From: Varanus komodoensis
Taxonomy: Eukaryota > Chordata > Lepidosauria > Squamata > Varanidae
Direction: 5' to 3'
Assembly: GCF_004798865.1 (NCBI RefSeq)
Contig: NW_025335268.1
Location: 79,696,468 to 79,760,467 of the forward strand
DNA: 64,000 bases
Part shown: piece after piece, positions 53,500-64,000 of the stretch
How positions within the stretch are numbered: position 1 is the stretch's first letter
Layout: the number at the start of each line of letters is the position of its first letter
Translations under genes and position numbers: made by a program
Notes under the pieces: model-generated
What the model was told of the DNA's origin: nothing
The model's database searches: none
Seen by the model: only the letters and a program-made list of their open reading frames with translations

Positions 53500-53715
53500 A
53501 GCAAGTGTAGCTTGGTGGTTAGTGTTGGATGGGGGACCCAGGAGATCCAGGTTCTAGTTCCCACCCAGCCATGAAGCTCACTGGGTAATTGGGGCCACTC
53601 CCAGCCTAACCTACTTCACAGGGCTACTGTGAGAATAAAACAGAGCAGAGGAAGACTGTAAGCCACCTCTGGTTCCTTACAAGAGTGGGAAAAAGCAGGC
53701 TATGAAATATTATAA
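53500..53715 (+). repeat. tRNA-derived SINE, nearly complete
   Basis: Head AGCTTGGTGGTTAGTGTTGG, B box CAGGTTCTAGTTCCC, body CCAGCCATGAAGCTCACTGGG and CCTAACCTACTTCACAGG, then a 3' part with GAGAATAAAACAGAG and GTAAGCCACCTCTGG. The last phrase resembles the L2 3' end (GTAAGCCGCC), so this SINE may use L2 machinery (inference). Confidence 0.8.
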
Positions 53716-54599
53716 TATTCTTATTCTATATGACTGAGCAGCACAAAGCTCAAAAGTGGGCCTGTTTGCTTCCTTTCCTGGAGTGGCTGCAAAATGTGGG
53801 CTATGATGATGGTATTTAATGATATGACACCAGAGATTGGAATCTAAATGGATATGGTGAATCAAGGAGGGCAGGAAAAAACTGCATGCATTTATAAAGA
53901 GATAATCTGCTTCAGACCATACCATGAGCCATTCAACTTCTCTTCTACCTGCATTCACAATATGCTTTGCACTGTCATCTTTTTCAAATCTAGATGTTCT
54001 TGTCAGCTGAAATCATGCAACTGTTTACCTACAAATAAAATATTGGTTTTCTGTTTCAAGTAGAGTAAATTATATCTAGATATGTTTTATTTGCAACTAC
54101 TGTTCAATACTTTACTTTGCATGCAAATATTGGGAATAATTGACTAACTAGATAGCTGTTTGATGAGCAACTATCGGTTATTAATGCCTCAAACCAGCCT
54201 TTTAATAATTGTTAAACTTGTAGAAGTTGTGGTTGATTGATATTACATAACTGAACTTGCAAGAATCTTTTAATGAAGTCTTTCCCTCTCCCCCCTTACT
54301 CCATATCAAGTCATGAAGAAGTAGCCGTCACACAGATTCATAGCGCAGAAGATACAGGCTACTATTACTCCACAGGCTGAGGAAAAGCAAAAGCATAGTG
54401 AAAACTCTTATAGATCACCTTGTGATTTTTGGTCAATTAGCAATGGTTTCTGATTCCTAAACATTTAACAACAGCCATAATAAAAATGCTCTTCTTCCTC
54501 ACTGATGTTGCTAGTATCCCTTCTCTGTAGTAATTCAGATGTCTGTCATTTCAGTGTATGACTAATGGGGTGCAGTAGGCATTTGGTTCCACTCCAAAA
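53716..54599. other. No gene seen
   Basis: AT-rich DNA with no recognisable gene. The short frames here have no known content. Confidence 0.4.
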
Positions 54600-54964
54600 C
54601 ACCATTTATTTGCTCTACATTCAGATGATCCTCAGGAAGCTAATAAAACCAAAGTAGATCCCATAATTCTACAACACTTATTATGGCATGCTGCCTATTC
54701 ATCTGCAGGAGATAACTTACAACATTCTACTATGCAATAAGTGGATAGAGTGCATCACAAATACAGAATTCTGCTACGATAGAGGCAAGGTTCACAACCA
54801 ACCAACCAACCAACCAGACAGCCAGGTTATCTCTGTCCAGCTACCCACCCAAGAAAGATGGCACTTGAGGGCATGGGAACCAACCAAAGCTGATAGAAGG
54901 CACTGCATGCCACTGAGCTTCAAATGACAATGATGATGCCATGAAATATACCCTCCCACAAATC

Positions 54965-55145
54965 TGAACTTGATCCTTTTAGCAGTAGAACACATGGTGT
55001 GCATGCAAATGTTTCCCAGTTCAGTCCTTGGCTTTTCAGTTGAGAAAGACTCTTGCCTGAACACCCAGAGAGCACCTTCCCACAAATCTAGCCAACACTA
55101 AGCAAACTCAGCCAATGATTAATTCTGTATAAGGCAGTTTACCAC
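54965..55145 (+). repeat. tRNA-Ala-derived SINE remnant (copy 2)
   Basis: The partner of 46780-46955 by duplication: AGCAGTAGAACACATGGTGTG, TTTCCCAGTTCAGTCCTTGG and ATTCTGTATAAGGCAG lie in the same order. Confidence 0.65.
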
Positions 55146-55354
55146 CAACAAAGGAACCACTGAGAACACAGTACCTGACAGGAAGTCAGCAGCAGCATGG
55201 CTCCAGGGCAGAATGGTCATGCACCAAAGGAAACGAAGAGCGAGTTGAAAGATCAGCAGTCTGATATTAGAAAGGCACCAGCTGTTTGCGCTGCAGTACA
55301 GGTGCCCTGTTGAAGAGTGAAAGCTAGCACAACTTTTCAGGAGCTGACTGTAAG

Positions 55355-55870
55355 AGGCTGTCATGCTCTGGTCTCTTTCCTCTTTTCTTCTGGTTATGAA
55401 ACTCAAGACAATCTTAAGAAATGCAATTCTTTATGGAAACTTAACAGGTAACAGAACAGTATGAACTCAATAAATAGTCTTCAGCCACAGCTGAGGGAGA
55501 AGCATCTGCCCATGTAAATAACTGAATCCAAGCTGTAAACTTCCTCTCTGTCTTCCCTTTCAGTAAAGCTGCTGACTCCACCCTCAGGGTGAGGGCACAA
55601 TGGTGGGAATGCCAGAGACCATCTAGTCAGGAGTTCATTTCTTATGTCTCCTTATTGAGTCATGGAGTGGGTCTTGCATATGCTTCCCCTCACATCCTGA
55701 AAGCCCTTCCACGCCTTCCAGAGCAGGCTGGGTCTCAAATGGTGCCTGAGAAATTTCGCAAGGAATGTTGAAACTTCAAAGCCCTTGTCTTGTACCTCCA
55801 CCTCCTCATTGGAATAGAGAAGACTGTCCCAAGTGTCTGTAACAAGCAAGAAACAGGCCCACTTGCTACA
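55355..55870. mobile_element. Insertion of about 515 bp present only in this duplicate; possible solo LTR (fossil)
   Basis: The partner duplicate reads straight through here (GGAAGAAGGCAATTAATTG at about 47156), giving an empty site. The inserted DNA starts TGTCATGC and ends GCTACA, with an AATAAA near 55470. TG...CA ends and the size suggest a solo LTR, but a clear target repeat is not visible and no internal region is present. Other insertion types, or a deletion in the partner, are possible. Confidence 0.4.
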
Positions 55871-55983
55871 GAAGGAGTTTAATTACCTTAAGTGTCCTAA
55901 ATTATATATTCATGAAATGTCGATTCGTATGCACTATTACACATATGAAGTTCCACATTCAGTCCCTGTGACCTTTTGCTTTG

Positions 55984-56224
55984 GATGGGTCCTACTGCTG
56001 CCTAGAAGACAATCCTCCACTGCTATCTAGGAGCAGCTGCCCTGCCTGTTTTGCCCCACAGCACATGGGAGAATGTGGGTGTTGGGCAGCATTTGTGAAT
56101 CAAACCCTTATGGATCTATTTGGGGACATCAGGCATCAATGGACCAATCAGGAGAAAAGGCACAATTTCAGATCAACCACTCCACTCCTGCAATCAACCA
56201 GAGCTGTGTTTCCTGGTATAAAGC
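55984..56224. other. Highly conserved block (copy 2) with CCAAT- and TATA-like boxes
   Basis: The partner of 47288-47535. GACCAATCAGG is at about 56140 and GGTATAAAG at about 56216, with the same spacing. The cysteine-rich open frame (SCPACFAPQHMGECGCW, then FVNQTLMDLFGDIRHQW) is kept, differing at one residue over about 50 before the copies diverge at the end. Confidence 0.6.
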
Positions 56225-57289
56225 ATCTTTTTAAAGGACACTTTGGAGAGGAAAAAGCAGTATGAGGTTTGCTTAACTCTTCTCCAGTCAACTACTTGCA
56301 AATAAGCATTAGTCATGCCTTAGAATGCTACAACCGTATTTGAAACAAAACTAAGATACCTTTCAGAATGGAATGATTTCAACCTGCTCAGGCTTTTGAC
56401 AAAACTAGGCTCCCCAGTACAGCAAGAAATTCCACAGTGCTCAAAGTAGGAGCTTTCTTGTATGTACCGGACAGAACTGTAGCTCCGAAACTAACCCAGA
56501 AGATTCTGAAGCCATTGTGACTGTGTGACTGCAGATGTTGTCTGCTATTGGCTACTTAATCATTCTGTAACTGGGGGTTCTTAAAAATATCCCCGCAAGT
56601 AATTATCAGGCTTTCTTCTTGCCACATTGAGGAAAGTTTTTCTATACTTGTTTTACTGCAAAGAGTTGAAAAATTCTACTTTAATTGCTTAATAGAAATA
56701 TAATTTTTGCTGTAGTTCTGTGAGAGAGACACTGTAGTTTATCAGTATTCACTGCTACTGATGCACTTTTAAAAATATGTAGTAACTGACTTATTTCTGT
56801 GAGAGGACCACTTTTCTTTCTATTTGTAGTCCTATGTTAGGATTGTCAAAGCTTATATGCACTTAGTCCTGGTTAAATGATGGGTTCTGAGCTGCTTCTT
56901 CCTCCTTCTCTGCCTCTCCATTCCTTTCCACATGGGCCCTGAAACAGCCTTCTTTCTGCACTAACAGCTTCACAGTATGTTTAAGTCTAAAATTGGTGCA
57001 AATAGAACACTACCCTGAGATCTACACTGAAAGACCAGAGGGTGTGTTGGATATGGGAAAGAGTTACATGAAGGGAACTAGGAGTGCTGTTCTTGCTTCT
57101 TTAACCCTATCCTCCCCAATGACCCCGATTTCACCAGGCTTGTGCCTTTCCAACTGCTTGAATGTGCATGTGCACTGATCTCCTGTTATCTGCTGCTAGC
57201 TGGTATCCTCCTATGTCATTTATCCCAACTGGGGCTTCAGAGCTTTATTTGTGGGTGTTCTAATAGGAGGGGCTGTGGAGGCCCATTAG

Positions 57290-57605
57290 ACTCAGGGTTC
57301 CATAATGCTATTTAACATCTACATGAAGCTGTCGAGAGAGGACTATCAGGTGTGCCATCTGGCCTTTGATTCAGAGCCTGGATTCCCAAGTGGCAGCCAT
57401 AGTAATTTGGACCAGTGATACTGGCATCAGCTTCACCATTTCTTGGGATATTGGGAATTCTGATCATGGTGACATATGGCTTAGTTTACTCCATTACTGA
57501 GACAACTTCATTGGCTCTTGCTTCTTTTCTCAGGTCAGTTTAAAGCGCCAATTATAAAGATATGCAGTTCTCAGCAGTTTAGGGCTTTCTTTACCTGAAG
57601 GTAAA
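57290..57605 (+). mobile_element. Old L2 remnant, internally deleted
   Basis: ATGCTATTTAACATCTACATGAAGCTG equals the RT segment FNIYMKPL of the young copies, and AGTTTAAAGCGCCAATTATAAAG resembles the later QFKVLIMTYKA segment. Heavily decayed with missing pieces. Confidence 0.6.
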
Positions 57606-59500
57606 TTGGATTCTGATGCATATATGTATCTTAGTTGTCAAGTAAACTAGGTTCTCTGAGTGGACGTCAAATCAGAGAAGAAACAAGCACTAACCATCTC
57701 ATCTCAGAGAATTAAAGTAACCTTGTAGGGGCAGAGACCTCTGCCATAAAAAGCAGGCAATCAAATGGTGACATCAATGTTTAACACAAGTTAGGTTAGT
57801 TGAAAAGGTCATATCTGCTGGCACCAGCTTGTATGTTCTAGGTAGCCTCTCAGCAGGGTGTTTTGCTACTGGAGAAGGAGGGATGCTCCCAAAAAGGCCC
57901 TCCCTCATCACCATTGCTCATAGCTGGACTAATGGAGCACTCACAGAAGGGCATCTTCTGACATTTGGGTAGACATCTTTGGGGGCTCCTCCACTCCAAA
58001 GTAGTTCCACTGAGAGAGTGGCCACGACATCTCACACTTCATATGACTGCCCCATCTATCTCTATACTCCAGCTCCTTGCAACACAGGTGAGTGAGGCCC
58101 AGCCATGGGAGGCCTGTAAATCATATCCAGGGTTGAGGGAGTGGGATTCCACTGAGCTTGGATGAGAGTAGCTGAGAATAGTTGAAAAAGTATGCTTAGA
58201 AGGGGTGATAAAGCCAGCTTACACTTATAATCTGCTGTGCAGCATAGACCCTCAGCCTAGAAAAAGTCCTGTGGTTGTCCATGTTGCACCATAAGATTAG
58301 CTGGAAACACCGAAGTAGAGGATGACTGATACTGCAATCCTGACATTGCTACTGGAAAGTATGTGCACTTCAGGTGTTAAGAATGGACCATTGGCCTAGA
58401 ATAGAAATAAGCTCTCCTTCCTATCTCTTGCTCCTATTGGGCATTTTTTTCATTCATCCTTAGAATTCAGCGGATAAATAGCTGTTCTGGTTTTTCCATT
58501 CACCCTTAGAATTGGTGAGAATAGTTTCCTTTAGGAAATATCCCACCATTTTCTGAGAAGATCAAACCAACTAATCCTAGTCCTCACTTAGCCATGAAAT
58601 TCATAGCATGGCTAAGCATGAGTCTCAACCCAAACAACATCACAGGGTTGTTGTTGCAAAGATAAAACAGAGAGGAGGGAAACTTTGTAAGCCACTTATG
58701 GTTCCTTGCAAGGGGAAGAAAGATTAGATGTAATTAATGTAATAATCACATAAAAGTGAAGATTGTAAATGGCTTAATCGCTTAATAGCACAGAAGTTAA
58801 CAAATATCGGTGACCTAATATGCAAGATAGGATGACAGGACCACAGGGAAAAAAACTTAAATAGCTGCAGATACAAACACAACATATTAATTAGGAAGTG
58901 TAGTGTCTTTCCTTGTTGAAATAGTCCCAGAAGCCTTTTCAACAAACAATAAATCACCAAAATCCCAGCAATAAATTACAGTCAACATTATAGCATTCTT
59001 GATTGCCATCATCAGTTCTCCATATAAAATGGGATCTTTTCAGACAAATTATTTTCAATAATTTCATTGTTAAATTTGTTGCCAAAAAAGAAAGGAGAAA
59101 CATAAAAAAGGAGAGAAATTTCTATAAGAACCTGAATGTAGTTTGACATGATGTATAAACATATTGTTCAACTTTATTGATATTTCTATTCACTAGTAAA
59201 ACATGAAAAGGGCCTCGCTTATTTATTATGAGCTGCTCCCTCATATAGGTACTTTCTGGCCTCTACCCCAACTGTTTCTGTCCTCAGAAGGACTGACATA
59301 TAGTACAAGTGGATCAAACACACACATCCCCCTTTCAGTTTTAGGTACAATTCATAACATAGTACCATACTGCTTATGTCAAAGAAGACATTTCGTTGAA
59401 AGAACGGTATACGTATTTAGAGCTTTTGCTTGCAGCAGAGAGAAAAAGGACTCCCACACTTGGAACAGTGAGAAGGTGCTGGTTCTGGTCAATCTGTTGG
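57606..59500. other. No gene seen apart from a SINE remnant and the claudin C 3' UTR
   Basis: About 58560-58735 is a worn tRNA SINE, plus strand (TAGCCATGAAATTCATAG, CATCACAGGGTTGTTG, GTAAGCCACTTATGG). About 59150-59505 should be the 3' UTR of claudin C. The remainder shows nothing recognisable. Confidence 0.5.
59173..59178 (-). terminator. Polyadenylation signal of claudin C (AATAAA)
   Basis: A minus-strand AATAAA about 330 bases past the claudin C stop codon; a reasonable 3' UTR length. Chosen as the first clear hexamer. Confidence 0.45.
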
Positions 59501-59505
59501 ACTTG

Positions 59506-60294
59506 TCAAGCATTTTTTAAAATCCCTGTGAGATCCACCGATGAGCCACATGATGGGCAGCTATGAGACCTGCTTTTACTTGCAATTGCTTGGGCCTGTA
59601 TAAGGTCAAAAGGGTGTGTTTTGTTGACTGTCAAGTATTTCTGAATGAGAATAAAGGATCCACTCACTAGTTGTAAAGCTACAGCACCAAATCCTATATA
59701 AATAGCTGTACCAACGTACTGGTCCTTGGGAGCTCGGGGCAACTGGAAAAACTCTGGGAACTCAATTTCCTCTTTTGCCAGAACAGAATGTAGGTTCCAG
59801 GAAATTGGGATGGAGACAATGACTCCTGCTGCTAAGTTCAGAATGCCTCCAATAGTAAAGAAGGTAATCAAAGCTTCTTTCTGCTTTGTAGTCTTGAAAA
59901 CATTCCATAAGGCAAATGACATAAAACTTATAGCCAGTGCATTGACAATGGAAGCTAATGCCATTAGGTCTTGAGCAATAAATATTTCCTTAGGGAGAGT
60001 CTTGTGTTCATCAGTAAATTCTTCACAGTAGAAATATTTGTTTTTTTCAGTAGCATCTTTCATAAAGCAAACTTTCCAGATGCCAATCCATACAATGCCA
60101 GAGCTGATGCCTGTGACGTTGTGCACATGCCATACTCTCCACTGTTCCACTGCAGTCGAAGTAACACACATAATCCAGCCTAGAATAGCAAGGAAAAGGC
60201 CACAGAACTGGAGGCAAGTAACGTGGCCCAGCCTGCCTGATATCAGGATGTCCTCATCAGATGGGATTAGTGACTTAACTAGGGTGTTGCCCAT
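59506..60294 (-). CDS. CLDN34: Claudin-34-like protein, copy C (longer, divergent)
   Basis: 262 residues in one exon. Claudin signature: W52 and W55, GIWKVCF at 71-77, C76 and C90. Four membrane segments lie at about 28-48, 107-131, 143-166 and 195-220. It differs from A and B by a 20-residue N-terminal extension (MGNTLVKSLIPSDED) and a long Ser/Cys-rich tail after the last helix. Identity to A and B is low, perhaps 35-40% in the best regions, so it split from them much earlier. The start at 60294 is preferred over an ATG nine codons upstream because a splice acceptor (TTGTTTTCAG at 60300) falls between them, only five bases before the ATG. WRVWH followed by GIWKVC resembles mammalian claudin-34 (as I recall it) at least as well as A and B do. 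Orthology among the three is undecided. Confidence 0.83.
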   Translation of the reverse strand: MGNTLVKSLIPSDEDILISGRLGHVTCLQFCGLFLAILGWIMCVTSTAVEQWRVWHVHNVTGISSGIVWIGIWKVCFMKDATEKNKYFYCEEFTDEHKTLPKEIFIAQDLMALASIVNALAISFMSFALWNVFKTTKQKEALITFFTIGGILNLAAGVIVSIPISWNLHSVLAKEEIEFPEFFQLPRAPKDQYVGTAIYIGFGAVALQLVSGSFILIQKYLTVNKTHPFDLIQAQAIASKSRSHSCPSCGSSVDLTGILKNA

Positions 60295-60301
60295 GTTTGC
60301 T

Positions 60302-61180
60302 GAAAACAAAACAACAGACATTTATGCCATTGTGTGCATGCGTGTTCTGTAGTATGTGACCCTCCCTGCTCAAGTTGGCTCAAGGAGTGTCACACAGCCA
60401 AAGTCATGTCATACTATGAAAATCCATCTTCCAGCTCAAGTGGCCCCAGATAGTTTATACTGAGATTTAGAGCTGGACTAGTGGAAGATGCTTCCATCCT
60501 ATTTCAGGGATCTATGCTCCACCTGCAGGGCAACTCAACCAAGGTGCCACTGACTCTCGCTGTAGCATTTTTGTGGACTGCTGTGGAATGGAGTGAAAGG
60601 ACTTATGTCCATGTTCACCAATCCAGTCACATGTGCTTAAATTTGGATCTCTGTTGCATCTTCTGCTATAGGCATCAGGGGCTATTCTTCCGCAGCTCTT
60701 GCCTGCCATGACTGCAAGATTCTTGGAGAATGACACCCCTCTAAAAACATGTAGGAAAAGTCTGCTGGCCAAGTAGTCACCAGCTCTATGTAGAGTCTTT
60801 TGGCCTAGTTCCTCCTTGAATCTGTACATCACCTAGTCCTGTCTGATCTGCTTTCTTTGTTTACACCTTATTCAGTTATGTTGCCTACACCTTTCTTTAT
60901 GATTATGTTGGTATTTAATTGCAGGACTGAGAACAGCATTTTAATTGCTCTATGAACATATTAACTCCATAAAAGGCATTGTTAAGACACTTCAGACTTA
61001 AGGATAGGTATGCAGTAATGTGAATGTATGCATTCCTTATCTGAGCAAACAGTGGCTTCAAGAGAATATTTACATCTGTTAAGTGGTACATGGGTAAGTT
61101 TGGCTTCCCCTCCCAAGCCCTGATCTAAATTGGTGGGCAGGGAAAGGGGAACTGCTATTCGCAACTTGTTTAACACAGAG
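60302..61180. other. No gene seen; upstream flank of claudin C
   Basis: The claudin C promoter and 5' non-coding exon may lie here or further right. No TATA box or CpG cluster stands out. Short frames here have no known content. Confidence 0.35.
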
Positions 61181-61553
61181 GCATGCAACCTTTTTATGGC
61201 CTATGGGCACATCTAGCCATGGCGAGATGGCTATGGGTACCAGCACAAGATGGTTGCCATGGGAGGTGTAGCTACCTGTCCAAAATACAAGAAAGAACTT
61301 GTTTGAGCCCCCCGTTTTCAGTGCCAACAAAAACCTATGGCAAAGAAGACAAACTCTCTCTTTCTCCTCAGCCCCCATTGTCTGCCAGCCTCCCTCTCCC
61401 TCCCCAGCAACAGTGGAGCCCCCCATTTAATTTTGAGGAGATCCCAGTTTCTGGCAAAACAATGTGTCAGTTTTTTCTAATGCAAAACAGGGAAGGCACA
61501 TTGGCAGTTGAGAAATTGTCTAGGGGCACCACATTGCCTATCCTTCCTTAAAG
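61181..61553 (+). mobile_element. Probable small hAT-like element
   Basis: GGCATGCAACCTTTTTATGG followed by GGGCACATCTAGCC at the left, and TCTAGGGGCACCACATTGCC at the right, resemble the ends of a non-autonomous hAT-type repeat frequent in lizards (from memory). No transposase. The 122-codon frame across it is incidental. Confidence 0.45.
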
Positions 61554-64000
61554 AGATGCAGATGTGTTCCTGAGATGCATCCCTGGCACCTTTTCTAGTT
61601 TGGCCTTAGAATTACAGGTACAGGTGAGCAGATGCAGTTTCCGTTTCAATGTGCTTCACTTGTATATTTGTAAAAAAACAAAAACAAAACTAAAACCACA
61701 AAATGCAACATCCGTGTCTCTTGGGTTCTCATCCAAAGGAAAATAACTGTCTAGGGCAGAGGGGCATGCTTACTAGAATATACTTACATGAAATAGCGCC
61801 TCAACTAGACCGTGGTATGCAATAGCTTTAACATTTCAGTGGGTTCCTATCCTCAGTGCAGAAGGCCTGAAGGTAGTTTGAAAAACATCTCATGCCATAG
61901 CAACCTCTCCATAGAGTTCTGAGGCAGTTAGAATGCTACCAACAGCCAGATGAAAGGACTTTGGGCCCTGTTGGGCTGATTCTAGAATATGGCCATAGGT
62001 GTACTGTTAATAGTCTCTCCACTGAAGAAGCACCGCGAGGCCTTAAAGGCAACACTACTGAACCTCATCATGGCCGCCACAAACTCTTACAGGTACATTC
62101 TCACATTCAACTGTTATCCAAACATCTCCCTTCCCTAAAACAGCACATTTTGCATTGGTTCAAATATTAAATGTGTTCTAGAAATGTCTTAGGAGTCTTC
62201 CTAATTCAATCTGCTGTCCTGCTTATCTATTTCAGAACTAACTTGATACTTGCTCTGTGATTCTTTGCTGGCTTTGCTGCAACAGATTAACATGAGTACT
62301 TCTTCCTTATTGGTTCCACTCTTTCCCCTTCTCCTTGATCAAATACCATTCCTCATCAACAATAGTCCCTTTCCTACCCATGTACCAGTGTGAATTTGAG
62401 CATTGTCCCAATTTTCAAGAACTCACTTGATTGTATGCCAAGATATTGTTTCAGTTTCAGACTTTTGTGCATCTCCAGAACCTTGGCCATTGATTTAAAC
62501 CAGGCTGGGGGATTTTCACCATATTGAAGTAAGTCCTTATTACATTGGGATTCATTTCCTAGCAGTCAGTGGGCAGAACTGGCCCAAGTCTATTTTGACC
62601 CCAAGTCCTGGTATGTTTTATTGTAACTCTAGTTCAAGTTTCAGTTTTTACTTTTAGTGTCTGGACAGACAGGAAATTTACATGAGAGAAAAATCCCATT
62701 CTGTGACAACAAAATGGAAGATATGATCCTATCAGAGAAGGCAGAACAAACTCTCTGTTCTTCTGCACTTGGTAGCGTGTTGAATGAAGAAAAGTGATTG
62801 TGCAGTACAGACAGAACATTTCAGCTGACTGGAAAAAAGACACAAAGACCTTCATTAGGGAACTCCCATGGGTGGGGGTGGGGAGGGGAGACAGATTATC
62901 TGAAACACAAAAGGAGTCCACCATGTCTCATATGGTGAAAGCAAGTCCAACTGCACTGGCCACGATGGCCACCAATAGATAGGCTTATGCAACAAACATT
63001 TCCTTTGGAGCCAATGTTTCAAAGTCACTTAACTGTTAGCAGAATTGCACTCTACAGCCAACAGACACATACAAGTAATTTGATGGAGCAAAGTATATTT
63101 AGTTATGTGCCAGTTCAGCAGAGATAAGCATTACACAGCAGGTGTAATTAAAGGCTATTGTTTGCACCTGGGTATATTAAACTGAGGGGCTTTTTAACAA
63201 AAGCTAAAAGCGGTTATTTACTTACAAACAATCCATATGTAACTTGAATGAGGGAGAGATGTATCTTCAGCGGGATATCTTAGCTCATTGTTAGCTGGTT
63301 AGTGTAGAAGTGGAAAGAACATGTTCTCATGGTGAGAGAGAAGAGGGAGAAGGCAAAACAAGCCATCTGATCCTTTTTACCTTTCCAGGTGAGTTAGGAG
63401 AAAAAGGATAGACTAATTTTCTATGGCATTAACCCTTTTCTTCCCACTCAGGTTAGTGGCCAGGACCAAGCAATGGTAGTGCAGACAGTGTTACACATAC
63501 CTAACAGTTATAACCAAACTGCACCTGACATTCTGTGTCTCATGGAGATCATGCCAAATTGCAACTGATTGCACTATAAATAATTGCAGCTAATTGAGGT
63601 GAAAAATGCTATTCAAGGAGGTCATGATGTGGATTATATTCTTCAAATTTAACACATCTTCATGATCCTATGAGCCACATAGACGGTAAAGAAAAGGAAC
63701 ATCCTAAAGGCAGGGCTGTAGATATAAATTTGAGATGGTATACAAGTGTATGATGTTCCAAATTTCAATAGAACAAAAGATGTCCATATCTTGGTGATAT
63801 TATACAGTTTTCAATTTTTTAAAGCTAAAAATCAACATATTTAAAATATAGTGTTATTACTTTTCATTGTCTTATTGGAGAACTATTACGTAAGTGTAAT
63901 TTCATAAAGCTAAATTGCACACTTTCTCAACAAAGCACCAGTAGTAGCAAATTTAAATTCTACTTCAAAAATCTAGATCCACCTCCACTTTTTGCTGGCC
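61554..64000. other. No gene seen to the right edge
   Basis: AT-rich DNA with short frames. About 61950-62095 has a repeat-like feel (GAAGAAGCACCGCGAGGCC) but is unassigned. No WWC3 exon is seen on either strand. Confidence 0.4.

Larger units (their letters stand above)
54600..57270 (+). repeat. Segmental duplicate, partner of 46.4-48.0 kb
   Basis: It shares the ordered blocks listed for its partner. It is longer mainly because of an insertion of about 515 bp at 55355-55870 and extra DNA near 56230-56375. It includes an ACCAACCAACCAACCAACC tract at 54796-54815. It lies 3' of claudin C. Confidence 0.85.

Noticed and set aside
59506-60294. N-myristoylation of claudin C (starts MGNTLV)
   Set aside because: Residue 6 is Val rather than the usual Ser/Thr/Ala/Gly/Cys/Asn, so the consensus fails.
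1-64000. CRISPR arrays, bacterial operons, riboswitches
   Set aside because: The sequence is plainly vertebrate; no spaced direct-repeat array or bacterial gene is present.

Overview
This is vertebrate nuclear DNA, most probably from a squamate reptile (lizard-like). The host genes are intron-bearing animal genes, and the repeats form a reptile mix: L2-type LINEs with young truncated copies, an RTE/BovB-like scrap, a CR1 end, a DIRS-type retroelement, Tigger (pogo) and Tc1 DNA transposons with small non-autonomous relatives, and tRNA-derived SINEs. Species cannot be fixed from the sequence. Two runs of exactly 100 N (21046-21145 and 36807-36906) divide the window into three contigs.

Contig 1 (1-21045) has no host exon that I can see. 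It opens with a broken DIRS-type element on the minus strand, abutting the 3' end of a Tc1 transposon that is itself split by an L2 insertion. A long quiet stretch follows, then a 2.8-kb Tigger with a decayed transposase gene and a small relative lodged at its end, then more quiet DNA with old L2 and SINE remnants. Contig 2 (21146-36806) carries a young L2 fragment with a 649-codon open frame, and a CpG-rich promoter with the first coding exon of WWC3 (first WW domain, plus strand as given). Contig 3 (36907-64000) carries three claudin-34-like genes on the minus strand (39558-40199, 50698-51339, 59506-60294). Each is a single coding exon with a splice acceptor just before the ATG. Between them lie Tigger relatives, a young L2 copy with an 854-codon open frame, SINEs and duplicated DNA.

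The first two claudins are clear tandem duplicates (213 residues each, about 70% identical by eye, with shared flanks). The third is much more divergent (262 residues). Separately, 46.4-48.0 kb and 54.6-57.3 kb are copies of one another. Inside them is a block of about 240 bp that is almost unchanged and carries CCAAT- and TATA-like boxes.

The most useful single observation concerns assembly. The left gap is entered through (GAAA)n and the right gap through (TTTC)n, which is what one broken GAAA tract would give if contig 2 were backwards. Turning contig 2 round would put WWC3 on the same strand as the claudins and downstream of them, the order I recall for CLDN34 and WWC3 on human Xp22.2. 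If the contig is correct as drawn, the claudins sit inside WWC3 intron 1 on the opposite strand. I see no clear sign of a wholly new defence or mobile system; the best novelty candidates are the conserved 240-bp block, the claudin expansion and the rapidly varying cores of the Tigger relatives.
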